64,000 nucleotides of DNA from Nocardia wallacei (lineage in GTDB: Bacteria; Actinomycetota; Actinomycetes; Mycobacteriales; Mycobacteriaceae). The stretch's first letter is position 1. The number at the start of each line of letters is the position of its first letter. The DNA lies in the NCBI RefSeq assembly GCF_014466955.1, contig NZ_AP023396.1, positions 4,588,001 through 4,652,000 on the forward strand, given 5' to 3'. Of this stretch, positions 45,568 to 55,377 are shown in pieces. The notes beneath the pieces are model-generated. The model was given only the letters and a program-made list of their open reading frames with translations, did no database searches and was not told the origin of the DNA. The position numbers were made by a program, and so were the translations under genes.

Positions 45568-46164
45568 CTACCCGGCTCGATGACAGCGCACACCGCCTTC
45601 GACGCGGCCGTCCGGCTCGTCGCAGACGAGCGTGGCCACCCGCCGCTCACGTTCGCCTATACCAGCCGAACTGATTCCCGTTCCGTACCACCGACGTCGC
45701 CAAAACCTTCGGGGAGACCACCGTCCACAGGCTCTGGCGGCGCGGGCAAGAGCGCGCCGCCGGCAATCATCAGGCGGATCAAGATCAGGAATGTAGTCGT
45801 CGAAAAGCTTTGTGCGCCAGTTTTTCCGGCCGAGACCAACCAGGCGGCCAGCTCACCGATCCCGGCCGGCCCGCAATCGTGCCCGCGGTGAGGGAGGACC
45901 CGGCAGCCCAGCGTCAGGCTGGGCGCGAACTCCTCCTATGTCCCACAACGGCTGTGCGCCACCGAACTCGGGTGACCAGCGTGGTCCAGGCGTCGCCGGT
46001 CACACTAGCGCCCCGGACTGCGCTATGTGCATGCTGCGCGTCTGGGCCATTAGTGTCGTTGCCCGCGCGGGAACCGACAGGGATCGAGCGGCGAACCCGC
46101 GACGATTGACAACCCGACGTACTGTTGGAAACGCCGAGATATCAACGCCTCCAGGGGGTCTGCC
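45568..46164. other. Gene-poor region with a possible HTH trace
   Basis: About 600 bases without a supported gene. A plus-strand stretch near 45675-45740 reads TTDVAKTFGETTVHRLWRRG, like part of a helix-turn-helix, but has no surrounding gene. Confidence 0.35.
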
Positions 46165-46542
46165 ATGCCCAGTTGGGAAGAGCTGTACAACGAGCTCATC
46201 GCAAAGGCCAAGCGACTCGGCCACAACCCCGCCCCCGCCCGCCTGCGCGTGCTACGTGAAGAACTCGACCACATCGACCACCGGATCCGTCACGAAGTAC
46301 CCGCCGGCGAGCGACGCTACGAACTGGCTCTGCTGAGCCAGGAAGCCGATACCTTCCTCACCGCCGCCGAATCCCGCGTTCAGATCGCCCGCAACGTCGC
46401 CCGCGCCCAGCGCGAACGCGAAGCCCACGACGCGGCGCACCCGAACATCCTGAGCCCACGCAGTGCGCTCGCAGACTGGACCCCCGACCCGATCGCCCGG
46501 GCTGAACGCAACCACCGCGAGGGCAGCGAGCGCGACCACTGA
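46165..46542 (+). CDS. Hypothetical helical protein
   Basis: The 125-aa product is soluble, charged and probably mostly helical (WEELYNELIAKAKRLG; LREELDHIDHRIRHEV; VARAQREREAHDAAH). I do not recognise the family. ATG 46165 is preceded by AGGGGGT. Its neighbours give no functional hint. Confidence 0.5.
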   Translation: MPSWEELYNELIAKAKRLGHNPAPARLRVLREELDHIDHRIRHEVPAGERRYELALLSQEADTFLTAAESRVQIARNVARAQREREAHDAAHPNILSPRSALADWTPDPIARAERNHREGSERDH

Positions 46543-46604
46543 CCGCCGAAATCCCATGCGCGATCGGCCATTCGTGTCGGCGCCCGCGGGGATAATGCTC
46601 GGGC

Positions 46605-46961
46605 ATGGGGTTCGAGACACCACGCACATACGGGGGCCGCTCGCACAAGATCGGCGGCCGGTCGGTAGGACCGACGACCCGCTTCACCGACCGCCGACGC
46701 GCGGGGCGTCCGGGGCGCTACCGGTCCATGCACGTCCACGGCATCCGCAGCGCCTCGCCCATGCCGATCCTGTGGGTCGGCGCGGCGGTCCTCGGCGGTG
46801 TCGCTGTCCTGCTGGCCGTGCTGACCGTCATCCTCGCACTCACCTCCGGACCGCCGGCGGCCGACACCCGGCCGACCGCGTCCTCAACCGCCGCGCCCGC
46901 GCCCGTCCGGCAAGCCCCGCCGATCGCGCCGGCACCGTGCTACCCGTTCCAACCGTGCTGA
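46605..46961 (+). CDS. Small membrane protein with Pro/Ala-rich tail
   Basis: The 118-aa product has an Arg/Gly-rich cytoplasmic N terminus of about 50 residues, one transmembrane helix (PILWVGAAVLGGVAVLLAVLTVILAL) and a Pro/Ala/Thr-rich tail ending CYPFQPC, which could form a disulfide. No family recognised. The ribosome binding site is weak. Confidence 0.45.
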   Translation: MGFETPRTYGGRSHKIGGRSVGPTTRFTDRRRAGRPGRYRSMHVHGIRSASPMPILWVGAAVLGGVAVLLAVLTVILALTSGPPAADTRPTASSTAAPAPVRQAPPIAPAPCYPFQPC

Positions 46962-47557
46962 CCACGTAGACCGGGCTATATGAGCACGTGTTCGGCGCCC
47001 TCGATCTCGACGACCCCGAACACCGACACGCCCCGCTCGCCGATTCGCACTCGCTGCCCAATTTGCAGCACATGTCAAGAATAGCGGCGCGAGCACCAAC
47101 TCGCACATGCGTACGAATGCGAGAGCGTGCCGCGCGCCGAGGGCGCCGAGCCGCCGCTGCTCGACCCCGACGGCGGCGGGCACCGATCGACGGCTGCCGA
47201 CACCACGCCTGATCAGCGCTTATCCAGCGAAAATGACACCAAAGTGACACTTTGAGGCCCAGGTCAACCGACCAGAATCCACTTACCAGCGGAAAGACCT
47301 AGTCCTTCGTCATCACCTCGTAGAGGCAAGGGAATCACACAATCGCCCGGCTTGCTCCTACCACGAAACTACGCCGCCCGAAAGAGCCTGCCGAAAGCGC
47401 TGCGGCACAAACCAATTTGGTGCATACCGATCCGACCCAGCAACGTACCCGGGCCCGGCGGCGTGACCCGCGACGTCCCGGAACATCTCTCCCAAACGGT
47501 TCACCGAGCGGCGGCCGGTACCCTCACCCACCCAGACACCGGCCACACCAACCGATC
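46962..47557. other. Intergenic region before lsr2
   Basis: About 600 bases without a supported gene. CAAAGTGACACTTTG at 47240-47254 is a perfect inverted repeat (7-base arms, one-base centre) of unknown role. Confidence 0.4.
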
Positions 47558-47896
47558 TCAGCTCGCCTTGTTGTACGCCGCCACCACATCAGCCTGAATA
47601 CGACCACGACTCGACACGTTATAGCCATTGCGCCGCGCCCAATCCCGAATCGCCGCGGTCTGCTCACGATCCGTGGTCGAACGGCCTACCACCCGGCCAC
47701 TCCTACCCTTCGAGACACGACCGACCTTCCGCGCCGGCCCCGTCCACTGCTCGAACACCTCACGCAACTTGCCCGCATTCCTCACCGACAAGTCGATCTC
47801 ATACTCCACACCATCCACACCGAACCGAACCGTCTCCTCCGCCTTCGACTTACCGTCGAAGTCGTCCACCAACTCGACGATCACCTTCTTCGCCAT
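47558..47896 (-). CDS. lsr2: Lsr2-type nucleoid-associated protein
   Basis: This 112-aa protein has the Lsr2 N-terminal dimerisation domain ([35 protein letters not shown]) and the C-terminal AT-rich-DNA-binding domain with the AT-hook-like RGR ([23 protein letters not shown]). Lsr2 is the actinobacterial H-NS analogue that bridges and silences AT-rich foreign DNA. ATG 47896 follows AGGAGG. It is divergent from Ku across a long, compositionally skewed intergenic region. Nocardia and relatives often carry more than one Lsr2. Confidence 0.9.
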   Translation of the reverse strand: MAKKVIVELVDDFDGKSKAEETVRFGVDGVEYEIDLSVRNAGKLREVFEQWTGPARKVGRVSKGRSGRVVGRSTTDREQTAAIRDWARRNGYNVSSRGRIQADVVAAYNKAS

Positions 47897-48538
47897 ACAA
47901 CCCGCCTCCTTCGCCAGAAATACAAGAACAAACAACCTTAAACCGCTCACGAAACAACAACCAATCCAACAAGCAACGACAGCACGGACACCCACTCCCC
48001 CAGCCCGTCTCTCCGACCGCGCCTCACTCGCCTCCGCACGCTACGCGTCACCGTGCCGGACGCCTCCGACACCGGCCAACCCGAAGATCCGCCGCCATCC
48101 GAGCCCACCGACCCACCTCATTACACCGGGAAAAACACAGACAAAAACACCACAGAGACGACAACCCGCCACCACCGACACAATCCCCCTTCAATAGATG
48201 CCAGCATCCACATTCCTGCTCACGCCCGCCACCGCACGACGACAGCGACCCCGACCAACCACTGCCACACCACCACCCCGAACCAATACCGGCCGCCCGC
48301 ACAACGCACCCACCTCAACATGCGACACGCCCGGCGACACGCCGAATATCGATCACAGCGATACGCCCGCCACAACCGACCCCAGCGCAAAATCCCAGGC
48401 CCGACCCCCGATTCCCAGGCCGTCTACAGGCCGTCACAGGCCCGCCAGCCACACCCACCAACACCCATCAACACCTTGAAACCGCAGGTCACGGCAGAAC
48501 GGCTGCGAAGGAGAGGGGGTCAAAAGTACAGTATCCAT
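47897..48538. other. Long divergent intergenic region with strand asymmetry
   Basis: From about 47930 to 48480 the plus strand is strongly enriched in A and C with few G and T, unlike the surroundings. It contains no supported gene. It may be a long lsr2 5' leader or a control region rich in DNA-binding sites. Confidence 0.45.
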
Positions 48539-49462
<924 letters not shown>

Positions 49463-49466
49463 ACCG

Positions 49467-50000
49467 GTGCCCGAGGCGGCGATCGTCCCCATGGGGCTCG
49501 GGCACCTGCGTGAGGTCCTCGATCTCGGGGCCGAGGTATTCGACACCGAGGCCAAGCCCTACACGTCCTGGTCGCTGACGTCGGTGGCGGAACACCTCGA
49601 CAGCCCGGACGGCTCGTGCTGGGTGGCGCTGGATTCCGATCGGGTTGTGGGCTTCGTGCTCGGCTCCATGGAATTCGAGCTGCGCGACGACTGGGCGTAT
49701 CTGGAGTGGATCGCCGTCGCGCCGGACATGCAGGGCCGCGGCATCGCCGGGCGGCTGGTGGAGATCTGCTGCGCGACGCTGTTCGAACGGGGCGCGCGGC
49801 GCATCGTCACCGACGTCGAATCCGGCAATACGGCGTCGGCGACCATGATGACGCGGCACGGCTTCACCGATACGACCACGGTCACGCTGTTCGTGCGCCC
49901 GAGTCCGGACGAGTCGGAGCCCGCCCGCGCCGACGCCGCCCCGGGCCTGTCCCCCGCCACCAAGCGCACGTTCGCCCGCACGGGACGGCTGCGCCGCTGA
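49467..50000 (+). CDS. GNAT-family N-acetyltransferase
   Basis: This 177-aa protein has the acetyl-CoA motif A (WIAVAPDMQGRGIAGRLVEI) preceded by VGFVLGSMEFELRDDWAYLE and followed by VESGNTASATMMTRHGFTDTTT, the full GNAT core. The substrate is unknown. GTG 49467 lies 4 bases after Ku, so the two may be cotranscribed; ATG 49491 is a possible later start. Confidence 0.75.
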   Translation: MPEAAIVPMGLGHLREVLDLGAEVFDTEAKPYTSWSLTSVAEHLDSPDGSCWVALDSDRVVGFVLGSMEFELRDDWAYLEWIAVAPDMQGRGIAGRLVEICCATLFERGARRIVTDVESGNTASATMMTRHGFTDTTTVTLFVRPSPDESEPARADAAPGLSPATKRTFARTGRLRR

Positions 50001-50033
50001 TTTCTGTCGGTGGCTGCCCGTACGGTGATCGCC

Positions 50034-50516
50034 ATGACACAGACGGATGCGACGATGGCCGCCATCACCGAAGCGGTAGGCGTTGGGCGGCAAGGGGATT
50101 CGGCCACGGCCCGGCAGCGGCTGACGGCCTTGTGGGAGTCGATCGGCGCCGACGGCGACCCGTTGCACCGCTGCACCCTCGCACATTATCTGGCCGATCT
50201 CTGCGATCACGCCGCCGAATCCCTGACCTGGGATGTCCGTGCCCTCGACGCCGCCGACTCACTCACCGACGAGCGCGCCCAGCAGCACCACGCGTCGCTG
50301 AGCGTGCGGGGGTTCTACCCGTCGCTGCACCTCAACCTGGCCGACAATTACCGCCGGCTGGGCGCTTTCGAGGCCGCCCACCGCCATCTCGCGGCGGCCG
50401 AGGCCCGCACCGACGCGCTGGCCGACGACGGATACGGCGCCGGAGTGCGCGGCGGAATCGACAACGTGCGCCGGGCGCTCGCCGAGGGTTCCACCGAACG
50501 CCTTCCGACGCACTGA
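50034..50516 (+). CDS. TPR-like helical protein of unknown function
   Basis: The 160-aa product is helical with tetratricopeptide-like helices: ARQRLTALWESIGADGDPLH, LAHYLADLCDHAAESLTWDV and PSLHLNLADNYRRLGAFEAAHRHLAAAE. No catalytic motif is visible. Similar short actinobacterial proteins are annotated only as hypothetical. ATG 50034 is chosen over 50010 because the family-like sequence begins there. Confidence 0.6.
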   Translation: MTQTDATMAAITEAVGVGRQGDSATARQRLTALWESIGADGDPLHRCTLAHYLADLCDHAAESLTWDVRALDAADSLTDERAQQHHASLSVRGFYPSLHLNLADNYRRLGAFEAAHRHLAAAEARTDALADDGYGAGVRGGIDNVRRALAEGSTERLPTH

Positions 50517-50552
50517 TTTTCCCCGGCGACGGCGCCCGGCTGTCGAGCCCGG

Positions 50553-51203
50553 TCACCCGGTCGGCTCCTGGACTCCCGTGTGCCGGGCCGTGATCCGCCA
50601 GACCGGGCGGCGGGTGCCCGCACCGAGGCGCTTGCCCCAGCTGGAGCCGACGGCGGCGACCTCGTCCGGCGTAACCGGGCGAATGGCCGTGACCGACAGT
50701 CCGTGCGCCGCGTACGAATCCGCCAGTGCCGACAGGGTTTCCGGGCCGGAGATGGCGGGCAGCCCCGGCAGCCCGTCGCGCTCCACGACTGACAGCAGGA
50801 TATCCAGTGCCGCACCGGATTTCATCAGGCGAGCCACGCCGTCGAGGACCGCCGGGTCGGCCGTCAGCAGGCCGCGCAGCAGGGAGCCCCAGGGGAACAG
50901 CACGGTCAGCTCGTCGGCGACGCCGTCCAGCTCGGGCGGCGGCTTTTCCGCGGCCGCCGCGACGAATACCGCGTTCGGCAGACCCTGCCGGGCGCGTGCC
51001 GCCTTGCGGGATGATTCGGCCATTCCGGCCGCGTGCGCGTCGATGCCGATGACCAGCAGGTCGGGGTCGGCCGCCGCGGCGGCCAGTACGGCCCGTCCGT
51101 CGCCGGTGCCCAGGTCGATTCGCACCGCCCGGCACCGGGCGATCAGCTGATCGGCTTAGCCGATGTCCACGTCCTGGATGCGTTTGCCACATACGATTCG
51201 CAT
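50553..51203 (-). pseudogene. KamB/NpmA-like 16S rRNA methyltransferase with an in-frame stop
   Basis: The body (LGTGDGRAVLAAAAADPDLLVIGIDAHAAGM; ADELTVLFPWGSLLRGLL; VGSSWGKRLGAG) matches the family of 16S rRNA A1408 N1-methyltransferases that confer aminoglycoside resistance, and housekeeping relatives of unknown target. In frame, ATG 51203 begins MRIVCGKRIQDVDIG, then a TAA at 51156-51158, then ADQLIARCRAVRIDLG, so codon 16 is a stop. Restart at GTG 51125 would lose the N-terminal strands of the family. It is probably inactive unless the stop is a sequence error. Confidence 0.65.
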
Positions 51204-51309
51204 GCCGACACGCTAGCCACACCGGGCCGGGCCGCGCATCCGATTTTCCGCCCGGAAACGGCGACGGCCGGCCCGGAACACATCCGGACCGGCCGAGGCA
51301 GCGAGTGAA

Positions 51310-51729
51310 TCAGGCGGCGTTCGCCGTGCAGGCGTGCAGCACGATGGTCGCCGGGCGCGGGTTGGCGCTGCCCAGGTCCGGGAACGGCGGGGCACTGAGG
51401 CCCAGCACGTCGCGGGCCTGCTTCTCCGCCTCCGCTTGGGTCGGGCCCCAGCCGACGGCCACCTTCCGGTCGACGCCCTGCGCCACCGCGCCGCACCCGT
51501 CGGTGAAGTGCAGCACGACGCGGCAGTCACGAACACCGCAGTGCGCGTTGGCGGCGGCGTCCGCGGCGCCGGGGTCGTCGTAGTTGACTGCCGACGCCAC
51601 CGTTCCGGTGCTGTCGGACAATGCGATCGCACCGTGCTGGGTGCCGGCGGCCGAGGCGGGCCCGGCGATCCCGAAACCCGCGATCGCCGCGCCGGCCAGC
51701 ACGACGGCTGCCTTGGATACCAAGGACAT
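51310..51729 (-). CDS. Secreted DUF4189-family protein
   Basis: This 139-aa protein has a Sec signal peptide (SKAAVVLAGAAIAGFGIAGPASA, residues about 5-28) and a DUF4189 domain: GAIALSDSTGTVASAVNYD, AANAHCGVRDCRVVLHFTDGCGAVAQG and VGWGPTQAEAEKQARDVLG, with paired Cys. The family is common in mycobacteria and Nocardia; its function is unknown. ATG 51729 is preceded by GGAGTGGA. Confidence 0.75.
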   Translation of the reverse strand: MSLVSKAAVVLAGAAIAGFGIAGPASAAGTQHGAIALSDSTGTVASAVNYDDPGAADAAANAHCGVRDCRVVLHFTDGCGAVAQGVDRKVAVGWGPTQAEAEKQARDVLGLSAPPFPDLGSANPRPATIVLHACTANAA

Positions 51730-52242
51730 AGAAAGTTCCACTCCAATCGAGACGGCAATCTGACGACTGGATCCTTCTCCACCGCGCGCGGTTCTGTCCA
51801 CCACCCGCCGGTGGGCGCTACCGTTTCGAAATGTTCCGGCCGCCGCGGTTTTACCCACCGGTGACACGAGCGAACGCTCCCGGCATACGAATACCGGATT
51901 CGGGCAGGCGCCGCCGGTGAACTCGGCGATCCGATGGCCCGCTGGACCGACGAGTGCCGACTGTCGATGAGCGTACGCATCGGGTCCGGCTGCCGATCGT
52001 GCACGGCACCGCCGAAAGACGCGGGAGCGCTGCGTATTTCCACGGTAACGATGTCGATGCGGTGATCGAGTCGACGCGGTGATCGCGACGCTGCCGTCGT
52101 GCGCCGGCGCGGGCAGCCGGTACCGGCCTATTCCGCGCGAATGTGCTCGGCGACGGCCACCGACAACCCGCAACGTTTGTGAGGCGAGACAAATCCGAGA
52201 ATTCCGGGTGGTGGATCCCCGTTGGTCTGCAAGCATGTTCTC
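51730..52242. other. Intergenic region between divergent genes
   Basis: About 510 bases without a supported gene between the DUF4189 gene and the esterase gene. No clear operator seen. Confidence 0.35.
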
Positions 52243-53247
52243 ATGTTCGGAAGTCAGATTTCCCACCGCGCTGCCGCGTTCGCCGCGGCACTGATCTGCT
52301 GCGCCGGGTTCGTGGTGGGCGGCGCGTATGCCGACGAGCCCGCACCTGTGGCCTCCGGCGGTTGCGCGGTCGCGGTGTCGCCAGGAGAATCAGTCCAGCA
52401 GTTCGCGGCGGCGGGGAAAGCGGGCAGTTTCATTCGGGATGTGCCGAACCACACCGGTCCGCTGCCCGTGGTGGTCGATCTGCACGGCTATCTCGAGCCC
52501 GCCGTCATCGCGCACGACGTCTCGGGCCTGAGCCGCCTCGGCGCTGAGCGGGGGTTCGTGACCATCACGCCGCAACTCGACGAACCCGGTGTGCCGCGCT
52601 GGGACTACGGCCCCGGCAGCACCGATATCGCCTATCTGTCCGAACTGCTCACGCACGTGGAATCGACGCTGTGCGTGGACCGCGCCCGCGTGTACGTCGC
52701 GGGAATGTCGATGGGCGCCTTCACCGCCTCCTCGGTCGCGTGCCAGCTCTCCGGTCGCGTCGCGGCCATCGCCGCCGTGGCCGGGCTGCAGGACTTCCCG
52801 TGGTGCCGGACCGGCCGGGCCGTGCCCGTGGTCGCCTTCCACGGCACGGCCGACCCGATCGTCGCCTACACCGGCGGTCTGGGTCCCAACGCCCGCTTCC
52901 TGCCGAACCCGGACGGCACCGGTTCGGTGGAACCCGGCGACAACAGCGCACCGCCCGGCGGCCCCGGCCCGCAGAGCGTTCCGGACAACGCGGCCGCGTG
53001 GGCCGAGCGCAACGGCTGCGGCGCGCACCCCGCGACACAGCGCACCGCCCCGGATGTGACCCTGACCGCCTACCCGTGTCCCGCGGGTGGAGCCGTCGAG
53101 TTGTATTCGGTCGACGGTGGCGGGCACACCTGGCCGGGCTCGTCCTCCGCGCTGTACCCCACTCCCCTCGTCGGCGCTCCCATGCACTCGATCGACGCCT
53201 CCGCGGTCATGTGGGACTTCTTCCGGGCGCATCCGCTACGGCCCTGA
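52243..53247 (+). CDS. Secreted esterase of the PHB depolymerase/LpqC family
   Basis: This 334-aa protein has a signal peptide (about residues 1-33) and an alpha/beta-hydrolase domain: oxyanion-side PLPVVVDLHGYLEP, nucleophile elbow GMSMGAFTAS, acid GTADPIVAYTGG and the catalytic His in DGGGHTWPGS. Six Cys could make disulfides. Family members hydrolyse polyhydroxybutyrate, feruloyl or other esters outside the cell. No operon partner. Confidence 0.75.
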   Translation: MFGSQISHRAAAFAAALICCAGFVVGGAYADEPAPVASGGCAVAVSPGESVQQFAAAGKAGSFIRDVPNHTGPLPVVVDLHGYLEPAVIAHDVSGLSRLGAERGFVTITPQLDEPGVPRWDYGPGSTDIAYLSELLTHVESTLCVDRARVYVAGMSMGAFTASSVACQLSGRVAAIAAVAGLQDFPWCRTGRAVPVVAFHGTADPIVAYTGGLGPNARFLPNPDGTGSVEPGDNSAPPGGPGPQSVPDNAAAWAERNGCGAHPATQRTAPDVTLTAYPCPAGGAVELYSVDGGGHTWPGSSSALYPTPLVGAPMHSIDASAVMWDFFRAHPLRP

Positions 53248-53726
53248 CATCCGGCCGTAACCTGCTGTTCGTACACAGCTGAAATCTTCAGTGCGACAAG
53301 GTAATGCGGCCGCGAAAACCTGGCGGATCCCGGGCACATACCCTAGCCTGCAGGGGCAGCATTTCAGCCGTGACCGCGCGATGCGGACGCAGGCCCGCTC
53401 GGGAGGGGGACACCTGAATGGATCCGAAGACCGTGGTGGCCAAGGTGTCTGCGCCGGGACGTGTCGGCGACGCGAGCGAGCTACCGCCGGACACACCGCT
53501 TCGGATTTCCCTATTACGCCGCAGCGCGAATGCTGCTGCGTGTGCGGTCCGTCGGGCCCGGGCGTAAGCATAGGGCGCCGAGACCGGCTGTCCGACAGAA
53601 GAATTCGAGCCTGAATCGGCGCGCTCGGGGTGAATCACGGCCCGCGCGGGCCTCACGATGTCCACATCACGGCCCGCCTCCGGCGGTTGCCGCGCGAACG
53701 ATCTTCCATGTCAGGAGACGCCCACA
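53248..53726. other. Intergenic region before the P450 gene
   Basis: About 480 bases. The only candidate gene is the small frame at 53418-53567; otherwise nothing is supported. Confidence 0.35.
53418..53567 (+). CDS. Small open reading frame of unknown function
   Basis: A 49-aa frame (MDPKTVVAKVSAPGRVGDAS onwards, basic C-terminal half) starts at ATG 53418 with GGAGGGGG about 8 bases upstream. No membrane segment or family. It lacks Trp, Tyr and His, which makes it a poor candidate for a P450-modified peptide precursor despite its position before the P450. Confidence 0.3.
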   Translation: MDPKTVVAKVSAPGRVGDASELPPDTPLRISLLRRSANAAACAVRRARA

Positions 53727-54953
53727 GTGAGAATCGACGTGCCGTACGGATCACCCACCGAGATCCACAGCGCCGGAGTGGCATTGAGCGCACCCGAGTT
53801 CGCCGCCGATCCGCACGGCGCGTACCGCGATCTGCGCAAGCGATACGGCTCACTGGCACCGGTGGAACTCGCGCCGGGTGTCCCGGCGACGCTCGTGCTC
53901 GGCTACCGGGCCGCGCTCGAGATCCTCAACGACGAGTTCCGCTTTCCGGCCGACCCTCGGATGTGGCAGCGCAACGTGCCCGACGACAACCCGGTCAAGC
54001 AGATGCTCGAGTACCGGCAGAACGCGCTGCGCACCGCGTTCGACGAGCACGACCGCTATCGGCGCGCGCTGTCCTGCCTGGCCGCGGTCGACCTGAACCG
54101 GATGGAACGAGCGGTCGATCGCGTAGCGGAGGAGCTGATCAACGGCTTCTGCGAATCCGGCACCGCCGACATCCGGATGGATTACGCGCTCCCCCTGACC
54201 TTCCGGGTGCTCAGCGAGGTGATGGGCTTCCCGCACGAGGCCGCGCAGCGGGCGTACCGGGGCATGGTCGCCGTCCTGGCGGGCATCGGCGCGGAGGAGG
54301 GCAATGCCGCCTTCGCCGCCACCCTGTGCGAGGTGATCGTGCAGAAGCGCGCCGCGCCGGGCGACGACCTCATCTCACGGCTACTGGCCTCGGCCGAGCA
54401 ACTCGACGACATGGAGATGGTGCAGCAGGTGGCCCTGCTGTACGCGGCGGGCACCGAACCGACCGCCAACCTCATCCTCAACACGCTGCGCTTGGCGCTG
54501 ACCGACGACCGGTTCGCCCTCGGCCTGACCAGCGGCACCCTGCACACCCGCGACGCGGTCGACGAGACGCTGTTCCACGATCCTCCGCTGGCGAACTTCT
54601 GCGTCAGCTATCCGCGGCGGCCGATGCTGATCGACGATGTGTGGCTGCCCGCCCATCAACCCGTGGTGATCAGCCTGGCGGCGTGCAACAACGATCCGGC
54701 CGTCAATCGCGGCGACCGCACCGGCAACCGGTCGCACCTGGCGTGGGGCGCCGGGCAGCACGCCTGCCCGGCGCAGGCAGTGGCGCTGGTCATCGCCCAG
54801 CGCGCGCTCGATCAGCTACTCGACGCGCTGCCGGACCTGCGGCCGGCCGTCCCCGTGGCCGAATTGGCCTGGCGGCCGGGGCCCTTTCATCGCGCCCTGG
54901 CCGCGCTGCCGGTGGTGTTCCCACCGTCCGCACCGATGATCCTCACCCGATAA
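53727..54953 (+). CDS. Cytochrome P450, CYP157-like, without the ExxR arginine
   Basis: This 408-aa soluble P450 has the haem-ligand region HLAWGAGQHACPAQ with its Cys, and an I-helix reading LYAAGTEPTANLI. The K-helix motif normally ExxR reads ETLF followed by HDPP, so the Arg is missing; streptomycete CYP157 proteins likewise lack it. The C terminus (AELAWRPGPFHRALAALPV) also resembles CYP157. Those usually sit in conservons beside CYP154 and small GTPase genes, which are absent here. GTG 53727 follows AGGAG. Confidence 0.75.
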   Translation: MRIDVPYGSPTEIHSAGVALSAPEFAADPHGAYRDLRKRYGSLAPVELAPGVPATLVLGYRAALEILNDEFRFPADPRMWQRNVPDDNPVKQMLEYRQNALRTAFDEHDRYRRALSCLAAVDLNRMERAVDRVAEELINGFCESGTADIRMDYALPLTFRVLSEVMGFPHEAAQRAYRGMVAVLAGIGAEEGNAAFAATLCEVIVQKRAAPGDDLISRLLASAEQLDDMEMVQQVALLYAAGTEPTANLILNTLRLALTDDRFALGLTSGTLHTRDAVDETLFHDPPLANFCVSYPRRPMLIDDVWLPAHQPVVISLAACNNDPAVNRGDRTGNRSHLAWGAGQHACPAQAVALVIAQRALDQLLDALPDLRPAVPVAELAWRPGPFHRALAALPVVFPPSAPMILTR

Positions 54954-55052
54954 GCCGAGGCCACGCGCATCCCGTGGTCCGGCGTGATCGAGGGGAGGCT
55001 GTGGCACGAACCGTTTCGCGCGCATACCACTCGGCGCCTCCGCGTCGGGGCG

Positions 55053-55196
55053 CTACTTCTCCTCCCCCGATTCGCCGCCGCTGCGCAGGGCCTTGTCGAG
55101 TTCCTTGCGCAGCCGGTCGGCGGTCTCCTGATCACCGGCGTCCGACGCGGTGGTGATGTCCTGGCGGAGCTGGGCGATGATGTCCTGGAATGCCAC
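55053..55196 (-). CDS. Small hydrophilic helical protein
   Basis: A 47-aa frame reads MAFQDIIAQLRQDITTASDA and continues as a charged helix (DRLRKELDKALRS) ending in EEK. GTG 55196 has AGGAG upstream at good spacing. Codon use is typical. It is divergent from the second ECF41 sigma gene and its promoter. No family recognised. Confidence 0.55.
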   Translation of the reverse strand: MAFQDIIAQLRQDITTASDAGDQETADRLRKELDKALRSGGESGEEK

Positions 55197-55293
55197 GGTC
55201 GCGTTCTCCTTCCGTGCGGGGGCTTACGTCCTTCGGATGTCCGGTGAGCCAAGATCGAAACGGCTGGGCCGCGACGTGAACCGGATCACCCGC

Positions 55294-55320
55294 TGTCACA
55301 CTCGGGCACCGGGCGGTGTC
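55294..55320 (+). promoter_or_regulatory. ECF41-type promoter of the second sigma factor gene
   Basis: TGTCACA, 16 bases, TGTC (GGTGTCCTATC), 57 bases before the start codon. The -35 is the exact published ECF41 consensus. It indicates autoregulation or cross-regulation by the first ECF41 factor. Confidence 0.75.
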
Positions 55321-55377
55321 CTATCGTCGATCGCACCGAGCCGCTCGATCGACGGCCAGACAGAACAGGACCCCGCT

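Noticed and set aside
53418..53567. RiPP precursor plus P450 (biarylitide or atropopeptide type)
   Set aside because: The small peptide has no Trp, Tyr or His for cross-linking, and no MxYxH-type tiny gene was seen before the P450.
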